Positions 21,010 to 30,067 of a stretch of DNA of 64,000 nucleotides are shown piece by piece. A program made the position numbers and the translations under genes. The stretch's first letter is position 1. Each line of letters starts with the position of its first letter. Under the pieces are notes generated by a model that saw nothing but the letters and a program-made list of their open reading frames with translations, was not told the DNA's origin and ran no database searches. Location of the stretch: positions 1 through 64,000 of the forward strand of contig CAUYUJ010019269.1 of the NCBI GenBank assembly GCA_963575745.1, read 5' to 3'. This DNA comes from Prorocentrum cordatum (Eukaryota > Sar > Dinophyceae > Prorocentrales > Prorocentraceae).

Positions 21010-21440
21010 CCCTCTGGCGCCTGGCTGCGCTGCGTTCGGCTCCCATGCGATTCTAAGATCGTCAAGAAGTGCCACGAGGACAGCCACGCCCGTCACTGGA
21101 CGGACAACAAAGCCCACAAGGCGGCCCCAAGACTGCCCAAGAAGGCCTCGAGACGGTCCAAAAGGGCCTCAATATGGCCTCACTGCGGCCCCGATGCGTC
21201 CATAGAGGACGCCAAGAGGGCGCCCAAGAGGCCCTCGAGATGCAACTCATGACGATTGTCTTTGGTCTTTTCAAGAACTTGAACTAACGATAAGTCGACT
21301 ACTTTTGGGCTTCTAGGCGCAAGAGAGCCGCACGACGGCCAATTATGGCCCCAAGACGGCCAAAGGTGGCATAAGGGTCACAAAGGGTCCCAAGAGGCCT
21401 CCCTGGCGCCTGGCTGCGCTGCGCTCGGCTCCCAGGCGCT
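21010..21440. repeat. CCAAGA-type repeat with duplicated GCGCCTGGCTGCGCTGCG
   Basis: GGCGCCTGGCTGCGCTGCG at about 21018 recurs at about 21407 with CTCGGCTCCCA downstream of each. Between them lie CCAAGA-type words (21110-21245, 21340-21400) like those at 7370-7745. Confidence 0.65.
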
Positions 21441-21446
21441 GCGCAC

Positions 21447-21700
21447 GTCCGAGCGATGCCGGGGCCGTGTCTCGTGCTTCGAATCCTGGGGCCATTGTGG
21501 GCGCCTGGGCCGAGCTCGTGCTTCGTGCTTCGTGCTTCGAACCCTGGGCCGTGCTCGTGCTTCGTGCTTCGAACCCTGGGAGGGAGAAGGGGGAGGGATG
21601 GAGGAAGGAGGCAGGAAGGAGAAAAAGGAGGGAGCGATACCCGGGCCGTGGCTCGTGCCTCGACTCCCGGGGCACGCGTGGGCGCCTGGGGAGGCAGCAC
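21447..21700. repeat. Degenerate repeat around CTCGTGCTTCGAACCCTGGG
   Basis: GCTCGTGCTTCGTGCTTCGA with CCCTGGG occurs three times (21470-21590), with a weaker copy at 21650. The first bases, ACGTCCGAGCGATGCC at 21448, match the terminal repeat of element E at 34860. Confidence 0.65.
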
Positions 21701-21759
21701 CGCACGAGCGGCCAGGGCTCCTCCCACCACGGGCAGGTCGGCGCGGCCTCCCCGGAGGA

Positions 21760-21951
21760 GCGGCCTGGAGGAGGAGGAAGGAGGGAGGAAGGATTGAGGG
21801 AGGAGGCAGGAAGGAGGAAGGAGGAGGAAGGAGGAAAAAAGGAGGAAGGAGGAGGAAGGAGGAGGAAGAAGGAGGAAGGGTTGAGGAAGGAGGCAGGACG
21901 GAGGAACAAAGAAGGAAGGAAGGAGGAAGGGGAGAGCGCTCTGGGAAAATT
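21760..21951. repeat. Polypurine (GGAGGAA)n tract with a flank duplicated at 23877-23951
   Basis: The last 80 bases (21873-21951, ending GGGGAGAGCGCTCTGGG) recur almost identically at 23877-23951, so the 77-bp satellite is bracketed by direct repeats. Confidence 0.8.
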
Positions 21952-22012
21952 ATGCTAACGGAGTTCCCCACATAAAGAGATTAACGGTTTTGTGGGACCC
22001 ATTTTCTTGATG

Positions 22013-23480
22013 CCCTCCTCGCTCAGGCGGGGCCTCCCTGGAGGGGTGGGAGGGGCACGAAACCATGTAAATAGTATGGTATTCCGATACCCTCCTCGCT
22101 CAGGCGGGGCCTCCCTGGAGGGGTGGGAGGGGCACGAAACCATGTAAATAGTATGGTATTCCGATACCCTCCTCGCTCAGGCGGGGCCTCCCTGGAGGGG
22201 TGGGAGGGGCACGAAACCATGTAAATAGTATGGTATTCCGATACCCTCCTCGCTCAGGCGGGGCCTCCCTGGAGGGGTGGGAGGGGCACGAAACCATGTA
22301 AATAGTATGGTATTCCGATACCCTCCTCGCTCAGGCGGGGCCTCCCTGGAGGGGTGGGAGGGGCACGAAACCATGTAAATAGTATGGTATTCCGATACCC
22401 TCCTCGCTCAGGCGGGGCCTCCCTGGAGGGGTGGGAGGGGCACGAAACCATGTAAATAGTATGGTATTCCGATACCCTCCTCGCTCAGGCGGGGCCTCCC
22501 TGGAGGGGTGGGAGGGGCACGAAACCATGTAAATAGTATGGTATTCCGATACCCTCCTCGCTCAGGCGGGGCCTCCCTGGAGGGGTGGGAGGGGCACGAA
22601 ACCATGTAAATAGTATGGTATTCCGATACCCTCCTCGCTCAGGCGGGGCCTCCCTGGAGGGGTGGGAGGGGCACGAAACCATGTAAATAGTATGGTATTC
22701 CGATACCCTCCTCGCTCAGGCGGGGCCTCCCTGGAGGGGTGGGAGGGGCACGAAACCCGATGTAAATGTAAATAGTATGGTATTCCGATACCCTCCTCGC
22801 TCAGGCGGGGCCTCCCTGGAGGGGTGGGAGGGGCACGAAACCATGTAAATAGTATGGTATTCCGATACCCTCCTCGCTCAGGCGGGGCCTCCCTGGAGGG
22901 GTGGGAGGGGCACGAAACCATGTAAATAGTATGGTATTCCGATACCCTCCTCGCTCAGGCGGGGCCTCCCTGGAGGGGTGGGAGGGGCACGAAACCATGT
23001 AAATAGTATGGTATTCCGATACCCTCCTCGCTCAGGCGGGGCCTCCCTGGAGGGGTGGGAGGGGCACGAAACCATGTAAATAGTATGGTATTCCGATACC
23101 CTCCTCGCTCAGGCGGGGCCTCCCTGGAGGGGTGGGAGGGGCACGAAACCATGTAAATAGTATGGTATTCCGATACCCTCCTCGCTCAGGCGGGGCCTCC
23201 CTGGAGGGGTGGGAGGGGCACGAAACCATGTAAATAGTATGGTATTCCGATACCCTCCTCGCTCAGGCGGGGCCTCCCTGGAGGGGTGGGAGGGGCACGA
23301 AACCATGTAAATGTAAATAGTATGGTTTTCCGATACCCTCCTCGCTCAGGCGGGGCCTCCCTGGAGGGGTGGGAGGGGCACGAAACCATGTAAATAGTAT
23401 GGTATTCCGATACCCTCCTCGCTCAGGCGGGGCCTCCCTGGAGGGGTGGGAGGGGCACGAAACCATGTAAATAGTATGGT
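22013..23480. repeat. 77-bp satellite, 19 copies
   Basis: Units start (CCCTCCTCGCTCAGG) at 22013, 22090 and every 77 bp to 22706, then 22791 (an 85-bp unit), every 77 bp to 23253, then 23336 (83-bp unit) and 23413. Copies are virtually identical; the two longer units carry an extra GTAAAT-type duplication. Each unit contains the inverted repeat CCTCC/GGAGG. The 65-codon minus-strand frames are translations of the array, not genes. Confidence 0.97.
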
Positions 23481-23755
23481 ATGGGTATGGTATGGTACGG
23501 TATGGTATGATATGGTATGGTATGGTACTGGAGGTATGGTATGGTATGGTACGGTGTGGCATTGGTGTGATATGGTATGGTATGCTATGGTACGCCATGG
23601 TATGGTATGGTACGGTATGGTATGGTATGGTATATGGTATGGTATGTATGTATGGTATGGTATGGTACGGTATGGTACGTATGGTGTGGTATGGTATGGT
23701 ATGGTATGGTATGTGTGGTAGGAACTATGGTATGGTATGGTGTGTGTGGTAGGAA
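23470..23755. repeat. (TATGG)n pentanucleotide array
   Basis: Starts inside the last 77-bp unit at its AGTATGGTAT word and runs on as TATGG with TACGG and TGTGG variants for about 280 bp. Confidence 0.92.
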
Positions 23756-23804
23756 TAATATTGTGCTGTATGGAAGATGGAGCGGGAGGTGGGTGGGAAG
23801 GAGA

Positions 23805-24385
23805 GGGTGTTCTGGGAAAACAAGAACCCCACTCAGGATGTGGGGAACAAGAGCTTCATTGAGGAAGCCGCCTGGAAGGATTGAGGAAGGAGGCAGGAAG
23901 GAGGAACAACGAGGGAAGGAAGGAGGAAGGGGAGAGCGCTCTGGGGAAACAGGAGCTGCATTGAGGAAGCCGCCTGGGGGCCGAGCCCCAGGTCGCAGGC
24001 CCATCATGGGGCAGCCCTGTGAGACCGCACCAGAGGTCGCTCCGGCGAAGGGTCACTCTGACGTGCAGCCGATGACTACCCACCAGACCACCCCAGCCCA
24101 ACCCGAAGACCCGAAAGCTCGGGTGCGGGGGGGGGGGGGTACGGGCTCCATATATGTGCCTCCGACACTCCCCGACGCCCCCTGAGCGCAGTTTGGGGCC
24201 TTCGGGTTGGGTTGGGGAGGCTCGGCGGGTGGTGGGCCGATGCGCCGGGGATCCGCTGGCCCGGGTCAATGCAAGCCCGGGTCCGTCGGGCTGTGCAGGG
24301 TCCTACAAGGTCCTGCGAGATCCTGCAGGATCCTGCGCCAAAGCCCGCGTCGATGCACCCCTGGCCCTGTAGGATCCTGCAATAT
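23805..24385. other. Stretch without a gene
   Basis: Contains the right-hand flank repeat of the satellite (23877-23951), a doubled GAGGAAGCCGCCTGG (23857 and 23961), a G run at 24127-24139 and short GATCCTGC repeats at 24300-24345. No protein-like frame. Confidence 0.5.
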
Positions 24386-24389
24386 CTGG

Positions 24390-24572
24390 CGCCCTGTCGG
24401 ACCCCGTGCCATCATGAACAGGAAGAGACCCAGTGTGAAATTTGACGCCGCCTCCCGCTGCCAACATCCTACGAACAAAAGCTGGACCGTCCAAATCTAG
24501 GACGCGCTCGTCAAAGAGCGTCGGCATATCCGCGTTCCGGTGCACTCGAGTCTTAGGTTTCCCCGACTGTCC
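24390..24572 (-). repeat. Dispersed module d, copy 1 (inverted relative to 26145-26315)
   Basis: On the minus strand CTCGAGTGCACCGGAACGCG, GCCGACGCTCTTTGACG, CGTCCTAGATTTGGACGGTC and CTGGGTCTCTTCCTGTTC correspond to words in the same order at 26145-26315 on the plus strand. One frame gives the shared peptide PTLFD..VLD.DGPA, so the module may be of coding origin. Confidence 0.75.
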
Positions 24573-24595
24573 CGAAAGAGTCAATAGAATAGGCA

Positions 24596-24770
24596 TAAAG
24601 ATAGACTGCTTGGCGCTCCGCGGGGATTTCTTGGATCCGCGCTTCCAACCCCTCCCTGGCGCGCGTGCGCGCCAGGGGCGGCGCCCGAGGCGCCGCCTGG
24701 GGGTCCCCAGGCGCCGATCCAAGATATCCGCGCGAAGCGCCAAAAGTGCATGTTCATGGCGTACTTTCGT
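24596..24770. mobile_element. Foldback element, copy B
   Basis: Arms 24610-24642 and 24711-24743 pair at 29 of 33 positions. The core TTTCTTGGATC and the CCCTCCCTGGCGCGCG loop are shared with copies A and C. The loop itself is strongly self-complementary (GGCGCCGCC and GGCGGCGCC words). Confidence 0.8.
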
Positions 24771-24814
24771 CTTCGAATCTGGGGCCTCCCGAAGGCAGGG
24801 GCTCCTTCCGCAAC

Positions 24815-24965
24815 CGGCATGCCGATACCGCTACTCCCCGGACCTCTCCCAGGTTGCGGTCTGACCAGGATCTCGAGGCGAATCCAGCGGTGGCGACGAG
24901 GGCCTCCCAGGAGGCCCACAGAAGGGAAAACGAGGGGAGGGTGGTGGTGTGGGTACCTCTTTTCC
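24815..24965. repeat. Dispersed module e, copy 1
   Basis: CCGATACCGCTACTCCCCGG, ACCTCTCCCAGG and GGTGGCGACGAGGGCC correspond in order to 31730-31850 (TCATACCGTTGCTCCACGG, ACCTCTCCAGG, CACGGCGACGAGAGCC). Confidence 0.65.
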
Positions 24966-24984
24966 TCCTCAGAACCTGCGTTTC

Positions 24985-25270
24985 CCCGACCGTCTCAAGG
25001 CTCGCGAAGGCGGTGGCTCCAGCGTGCTCAAGCCCTCCGTTTCCTCCTCCTCCTCCTCCTCCTCCTCCTCCCGACGGCGGTGGCTCCTCCCGCCACTGGC
25101 AGGCCAGCGTGGTGCTGCAGCCCCTGCAGCGGCGCGGCGGCCAGGACGAGGAGGCCGCCGGCCCACCGGGTGCGCTTCGGCGCCCAGGCGACGGCCTCCA
25201 GCGGGAAGCGCTCGACGCCGTGCGCGCGGGCTGCCGCCTCCTGTCGGCGGCGAGCGAGGGAGGGGAAGCT
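24985..25270 (-). other. Coding-like minus-strand stretch abutting a TCC tract
   Basis: A short TCC tract occupies 25039-25070. On the minus strand, from about 25260 down to the tract, one frame reads a protein-like segment including AHGVERFPLEAVAWAPKRTR and GLLVLAAAPLQGLQ. It has no start or stop of its own and could be an exon fragment. Similar coding-like pieces touch other CCT/GGA tracts in this window. Confidence 0.25.
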
Positions 25271-25279
25271 TTTGGTGGG

Positions 25280-25435
25280 GAGGACTCGTCGGCGAGATTC
25301 GGGTTCGGGGTGCGAGGTTTTCGGGCGTTCTCGTCGGCTCTCGGCGATTTTCCAGCCTCGGGACGCTTGCCAGCAGCTGCGCCTCGCCGAGGGCGTTCCA
25401 GGGGTGCCTGGATCGTGCCGAACGCCCGCTGGAGA
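25280..25435 (-). repeat. Dispersed module a, copy 2 (inverted)
   Basis: The minus strand matches 15600-15765: GATCC.GGCA, CCTCGGCGAGGCGCA, CTGG.A, CGCCGAGAGCCGACGAG, CCGAAAACCTCG. The related frame gives NRREPTRTPENL. Confidence 0.75.
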
Positions 25436-25487
25436 CCCGAGGTATGACCCCCAAATCAAATTCGGCGGCACGCCCAGGGGGGGAAGT

Positions 25488-25655
25488 GAGAAAGAGAAGG
25501 CCTTCTCAGAAAGCGGCGGGACTCCCAGAAGCCCCCGCGCCTTCTGAGAAGTCTTCCTGCGTCTCCGGGGAAGGCTTAGAGAAAAGGCCAGGGGACCCCC
25601 GAGCCCCCTGAGAAGGTCCGCCCCTTCTCACCTCCCCTCCTCGCTCGCCGCCAAT
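25488..25655. repeat. Dispersed module b, copy 2
   Basis: Same order of CTTCTGAGAAG-type words as 15056-15220, ending CTCGCTCGCCG. Confidence 0.7.
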
Positions 25656-25728
25656 CCTCGCTCGGCGGGCACCGTCCAGCTGCTGCAAGAAGGAGCGCCG
25701 AATAGGGGAACGACGCCCCTCAAACAAA

Positions 25729-25905
25729 AACGCCATGAAAATAAACGTTGGCGCTCCGCGCAAATTTCTTGGATCCGCGCAGGACCCCCCTCCCTGGCGC
25801 GAGGAGCGCGCCGGAGGCGCGCCGGAGGCGCCGCCGGGGGGGCACCAGGCATCGCTCAGAGAAATCCGCGCGGAACACCTCAAATCCATGTTTATGGCGC
25901 CTTTT
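25729..25905. mobile_element. Foldback element, copy C
   Basis: Left arm GGCGCTCCGCGCAAATTTCT with TTGGATCCGCGC; right arm AGAAATCCGCGCGG with ACACCTCAAATCCATGTTTATGGCGCC. The centre carries CCCTCCCTGGCGCG and repeated GCGCCGGAG. Pairing is weaker than in copies A and B. Confidence 0.7.
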
Positions 25906-26144
25906 CGCCGATCCTCGCACGGCGGGGGCCAGCTGCGCCGTCGAATTGCTGCAAAAAGGAGCGCTGAATAAGGAACGACGCCCCTTGTCGGCACCAAAAA
26001 AGAGCACGGGTGCACGACGAGGAAGCCCAAGGGGCAACAACCACGGAATGGCCTGAGGAACAGCGGGTGCCGTTGCCGACCCCAAGGCGGTCCTTGTGAC
26101 AGCGTCTTGGCCGCAGACCTACACAGCGACCCGAGTGGAGGAAA

Positions 26145-26315
26145 CACGCAAGGCTCGAGTGCGCCGGAGCGCGGGTTTGCCGACGCTCTTTGACGGGCCC
26201 GTCCTGGATTCTGATGGTCCAGCTGTCGTGGGATGCTTGCAAGGGGAGCTCGCGTCGAATCTCGCGCTGGGTCTCGTGATGTTCCTGACGGCCCCGGCAG
26301 GCCAACCCCGAGTCC
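26145..26315 (+). repeat. Dispersed module d, copy 2
   Basis: The plus-strand counterpart of 24390-24572; about three quarters of positions agree by eye. Confidence 0.75.
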
Positions 26316-26449
26316 CCCGATCCCGAGGCGCACGTCTCCCAGGCAGGGGGGCGCGTGCACGGATCCGGGGCCCAGGTTCTGCTCAGCCGGGATCGGTGTG
26401 TGAAGGGGACTCCCCATGCAGGGCCCGCGCGCACAGTGGCGGACAATCC

Positions 26450-26570
26450 CGTCGCATCGTCGACGCATCGCCGATGAATCGGCGATGTGTCGGCGACATG
26501 GCAGTGCATCGGCGACATCGGCGTGGAGAAAGTCGGCCTCCGCATAGAACCGCATCGCCAGGAACGGTCC
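26450..26570. repeat. Dispersed module g, copy 2
   Basis: CGACGCATCGCCGATGAATC, GGCGATGTGTCGGCGAC and CGGCGTGGAGAAAGTCGG correspond to 60650-60740 (GACGCATCGGCCATGC, CATCGGCGATGC, CGGCGTGAAGAACATTGG). No gene is seen from 26570 to 27130. Confidence 0.65.
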
Positions 26571-27132
26571 ATAGGCAGGGGTTGGGGGGCGGTGAGAGCA
26601 AGCGGAGTGAGACTGCCCAGAAGAAGACCCAACTCGCCGCTTGCTGAAATCCGAATGCGGTCTTGCGTACTGGCACACGATTGAGACCTTGAGGAGAACA
26701 GATATCGTATTTGGAGGAAGGAATTGGGAGGATGAAGGGTATGAACAATATCATCTGGATGCAATGAACGATACCTTCGGCCGACTACGGGTAATGATAT
26801 CCTCATGTCTCCTCACGGCATCCTCCCGACCCGATAAAAGGTCTCCCTGAGATCTTCGTGGGATCCTGCACTGAAGGGTCTGGAGGCGGAACATCTCTCT
26901 AAGGGAGAAGAAGAAGCACAGCCTCCCCTAAACAGGGGAGCCAGCAGCTGCACCCCAGAGATACGATCGGGAACGTTTGCTCAGCGCAGCGGCGGCCCCA
27001 GCGACACGCCATGCCCCGCGACTGGCTCGCGCGTCGCTCCAGCGAGCGGTGGGCCGACGGCCAAGGTCGCTTCCGTGGGTGCCCGCCTGCCGCCTGCCCA
27101 GGCCATGGCGGCACGTGCGCCGATCCGGGGCC

Positions 27133-27411
27133 TCAGCTAGAAGGTCCAGGAACATGCCGGCAGCCGCCCCGGCCGCCCTGCGGAGCGGCGAACGGCACGG
27201 AGCGCGACCGGGCCCCCTGGCGGGCCACGGCGGGCCCCGGCCGCGCGCCGGCTCCTCGGGCCACGGCCTCGCGAAGGGCCTCGGACTCAGACCAATGACG
27301 TAAAATCTCAGCGAACGTCGAGACGTCCCGCCCAACCTGCGCCGACACCGACACCAAGGAAGTTCTTTTCCTCCTCCTCCCCCTCTCCTCCAAAAGTTTT
27401 ACATGTCTCAC
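27133..27411 (-). CDS. Coding-like open frame, 92 residues, unrecognised
   Basis: From a GTG codon at 27411 the minus strand reads KRTSLVSVSAQVGRDVSTFA, EILRHWSESEALREAV and a basic/alanine tail, ending in TGA. Third positions are GC-rich and the first 55 residues look like soluble protein. No ATG precedes the region, so if real it is an internal or terminal exon. Confidence 0.3.
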   Translation of the reverse strand: MRHVKLLEERGRRRKRTSLVSVSAQVGRDVSTFAEILRHWSESEALREAVARGAGARPGPAVARQGARSRSVPFAAPQGGRGGCRHVPGPSS

Positions 27412-27503
27412 ATTGCATGAACCCAGACACCTCAGATCCTAGAGGCCAGGGCCTCACCCACCTGGTCTGCCCTAGGCCCAGACGCTGTCCGCAACAGTGG
27501 TCG

Positions 27504-27545
27504 CATCGCATCGCATCGCATCGCATCGCATCGCATCGCATCGCG
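27504..27545. repeat. (ATCGC)n microsatellite
   Basis: Eight to nine perfect pentanucleotide copies. Sequence on either side (27420-27890) is unassigned. Confidence 0.95.
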
Positions 27546-27894
27546 AAGGGCGACCACCAGAGCCCTGCCTGAGCCTGAGCGTCCAGGAGGGCTAGACAGT
27601 ACAGCAGGGGGCCGACCACAGGAAGCCTTCCACAAGAGACCCAAAACCTGATACCCCAGGACGTCCATTGATCTGTGGGAATGGGAACGTCACGGCTCCC
27701 ACAGCAAAACCATGGAAACCCAAGACACCCTGGAGGCAAGCCGTGTTTCTTGGCATGGGCCTCCACTGTAGCACCAGGACCCTGGTACCACAACACCGAT
27801 CGGGTTTACAGAGCAGTCCACGATAGCTCCACAGGTCCAGGATGCTAGATCTGGGGCACTCTGGAAGGTCAGGGTGAGCCCGAGGTAATTATCC

Positions 27895-28120
27895 TTGCGG
27901 CCCCTTGACGATATACAGCCGGACCCAGGCCAGAGTACCATCCTTCAAGAACATGAAGCCCTCCATCGGAACATCCGAGGGTACCCTCACCCCAGGATGC
28001 ACAAGAACACCCAACAAGCACGAAGCATACCAAGGTACCCTCCCCGAGCCGACCTCGATCTTATACCTCGGTCCGACTGTAGTCTTATGTCGGGCATGTC
28101 CTCCTACAGGCGGGCTTTTG
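27895..28120. repeat. Dispersed module h, copy 1, with a satellite fragment
   Basis: AGGATGCACAA, CACGAAG, CGACCTCGATC and TATACCTCGGTCCGAC match 35640-35890 in order. At 28090-28118 the phrase GTCGGGCATGTCCTCCTACA with GGCGGG is identical to the 361-bp satellite unit of 55741-60352. The minus-strand frame gives TVGPRY.IEV.SG.VP in both copies of the module. Confidence 0.75.
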
Positions 28121-28241
28121 GCGAAAAGCAGAATATAGTCGTCCCCAGACAATTGCTTTCTTCTTGTATAACAGAAAAAAACAAAAAGAATCAGAAACAC
28201 AACTATTTTGAATATTCCCCCTGTGGAGGGCCATGCCCGAA

Positions 28242-28410
28242 TTATCTGTAGTCCCATTTGCAGCGCCTTGACTGCATGGGCGCCCGCCGCTCCTCGTGCA
28301 GCAGCCCGAAGAAGTTGAGCACGGCCGGCGCCTCACGCGTGGTCCGCTTCAGCCGCGCAAAGTCGAAGCGACACGCCGCCCACAGCTGCCACCACGCCTG
28401 CCCTCCGCCC
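28242..28410 (-). CDS. Coding fragment, unrecognised
   Basis: The minus strand reads a well-composed stretch with WQLWAACRFDFARLKRTTRE, APAVLNFFGLLHEERRAP and SRRCKWDYR followed by a stop at 28242. Upstream on that strand it merges into the GGA (minus-strand sense) tract, so any start or further exon is not visible. It is divergent to the gene at 28727-29477, with the tract between them. No family is recognised. Confidence 0.4.
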
Positions 28411-28722
28411 TCCTCCTCCTCCTCCTCCTCCTCCTCCTCCTCCTCCTCCTCCTCCTCCTCCTCCTCCTCCTCCTCCTCCTCCCCCTCCTCCTCCTCCTCC
28501 TCCTCCTCCTCCATCCTCCTCCTCCTCTTCCTCCTCCTCCTCCTCCTCCTCCTCCTCCTCCTCCTCCTCCTCTCCTCCTCCTCCTCTCCCTCCTACCCCT
28601 TCCCACCTCAATCCTCCCATGTTACGACCTCCATGTCCCGCCCTCCCCTCCCCCCCTCCTCCCCCTCCTCCTCCTCCTCCTCCTCCTCCTCCTCCTCCTC
28701 CTCCTCCTCCTCCTCCTCCTCC
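28409..28722. repeat. (CTC)n tract with embedded CCCACCTCAATCCTCCCATG unit
   Basis: CTC/CCT triplets fill 28409-28590 and 28655-28722. Between them, 28590-28650 carries a 60-bp unit (CCCACCTCAATCCTCCCATG, then ACGACCTCCAT) that recurs at 30252-30310 and 30388-30445. The tract ends in CCTCCAG, the form of a polypyrimidine tract plus 3' splice site, directly before the gene that follows. Confidence 0.85.
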
Positions 28723-28726
28723 TCCA

Positions 28727-29477
28727 GCGTGGAGGCGGGCGCCGCCCAGGAGGCGGCCGCAGCCAGCAGCGTCAGCAGCCCCAGCCCCGACCCGCCGCAC
28801 CAGGCGGCAGGGGGCACGGCGACGCAGCGGGTCGCGCGGTGCGCCAGGCAGTCGGCAAGAGCTACGGGCTGGCCCCCGATGCGATCGAGAAGCTCCCTCC
28901 CATGGACACGAACACGATGGCCAAGATAATGCCGATCCTGATGCGGGCAGTGCTGGGCAACTCCCACCAGATTCGCATGCTCATGGCAGCCGAGTTCGTG
29001 ACGATGACGATGCCAGAGGAGCTGGACATAGTGCAGGCGGCCTTCAACGCGAGAAAGGCCTACGCCGAGCAGGCCGCGAAGCTTCGAGAAGATCACCGTC
29101 AGGATCCATCGAAGGCGCTGCCCGAGGTGACCATGGGGCCCGCCTGCGTGCAGATCTTCCTGGTGGTGGCGCGCAAGATATCGAGTGCGGGCGAGTCCGT
29201 CGGGGCCCGCAACTTCAAGGCCTGGCAGCTGCACCAACAGAAGCTGGACGCCATTCAGGACATCGACGACCTGATCGTTCTGGTGAAAGGACTTCGGATG
29301 TCGAACGCATTCAAAGAGGGCGTAGCCAAGCTGACGTTCGCCCTGGCCGACCCAGACATGCAGCGGTGCCTCCAGTCCTGCGTGGTTCAGCTCGGCGGCG
29401 AGCTGCGCCCAGGGATAGCCCCGCGCAGCAATTCGGAGCGGGTCCTCCAGTTAGCGCTGGACGAGATGGACCTGTGA
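28727..29477 (+). CDS. Unknown protein family, intact copy (3' exon)
   Basis: The frame ending in TGA at 29475-29477 gives about 210 residues of confident protein, from about SYGLAPDAIEKL near 28860. It is rich in helix-forming residues with no signal peptide or membrane segment: P.LMRAVLGNS, TMTMPEELDIVQAAF, AEQAAKLRED, MGPACVQIFLVVARKI, NAFKEGVAKL, QLGGELRPGIAPR and a C-terminal LQLALDEMDL. A second copy with matching blocks lies at 4881-5486, so this is a real family. Upstream, the open frame continues through the CTC tract as poly-Leu, which I regard as non-coding; CCTCCAG at 28720-28726 could be the 3' splice site, making this a terminal exon, but the true start is not visible. No known domain is recognised; origin from a multicopy or mobile element is possible. 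Confidence 0.7.
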
Positions 29478-29662
29478 GGAGACGCCAGTCGCCGTGGGGA
29501 GACCAGCCACTTCAGGATGATGTGGGCATCGTGCAGGGGGCTGGGACGAGTTCAAGTGTGATTGCAAGTCAGGAGCGGGTATCCACAGTTATTTGTGGAG
29601 GGGAGCGTCAGCGAGGGTGGGTTGATAATGCTCCTACTCGATATGTGCCTACCGCTAGCTCG

Positions 29663-30067
29663 ATGGGAACGTTCGTGGTGCCGTGGTGGTCCAGTGGGCC
29701 GTCCTCTCGCCTGTCGCCGCCGCCTCAGCTCCCGAGTCCCTCGTCCCCGACGTTGGTGCGATCGCGTTCTCGGAGCCGACCGCTCTCGGGAAGGACGCAG
29801 ACTCAGACTACGACGATGCAGGTGCAAGAGAGGTTGCAGAGAGGTCAGCGGTCAGAGAGACTTTCAGCACGAGGGACGAGTGAGGGTGGTCGTACGGTGA
29901 TTGAGGCCAGCGCCTCTGCTGCCGCTGCTGCTGTCCATCCATCTCCGCCTCCTTCGATTCCTCCCCCGTCGAGCCTCTCTCCTCCGCCTCCTCGCTCCCG
30001 CTCCCAACCAGTGTCCCTGCAGAGCCTCAGTTTCAAAGATCTGGTGGCGTATGTCAGTAAGTTTTAG
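29663..30067 (+). CDS. Possible disordered Ser/Pro/Arg-rich protein
   Basis: From an ATG at 29663 the frame runs 134 codons: a Ser/Pro-rich segment, an Arg/Ser stretch, Gln/Thr-rich and Ala/Pro-rich segments, and a more ordered end SLSFKDLVAYVSKF. It follows the unknown-family gene by about 185 bp on the same strand. An overlapping frame (29683-29883, with ALGKDADSDYDDAGAREVAE) is equally plausible, so the coding status is unsettled. Confidence 0.25.
   Translation: MGTFVVPWWSSGPSSRLSPPPQLPSPSSPTLVRSRSRSRPLSGRTQTQTTTMQVQERLQRGQRSERLSARGTSEGGRTVIEASASAAAAAVHPSPPPSIPPPSSLSPPPPRSRSQPVSLQSLSFKDLVAYVSKF

Noticed and set aside
21470-21490. tRNA T-arm-like word TTCGAATCC
   Set aside because: Part of a local CTCGTGCTTCGAACCCTGGG repeat; no cloverleaf can be folded around it.
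22013-23480. Repeated 65-codon minus-strand frames
   Set aside because: Identical frames spaced 77 bp are the satellite itself; 77 is not a multiple of three and there is no start context.
22013-23480. CRISPR array
   Set aside because: Units are contiguous and identical, with no unique spacers of uniform length; the organism is eukaryotic.
28296-28726. Poly-leucine amino-terminal extension of the unknown-family protein
   Set aside because: Comes from reading the CTC tract; the related copy at 5 kb has no such region.
29240-29480. Possible repeat-borne gag-like identity for the unknown family
   Set aside because: No zinc knuckle, protease or other retroelement motif is visible in either copy, so no functional name is given.
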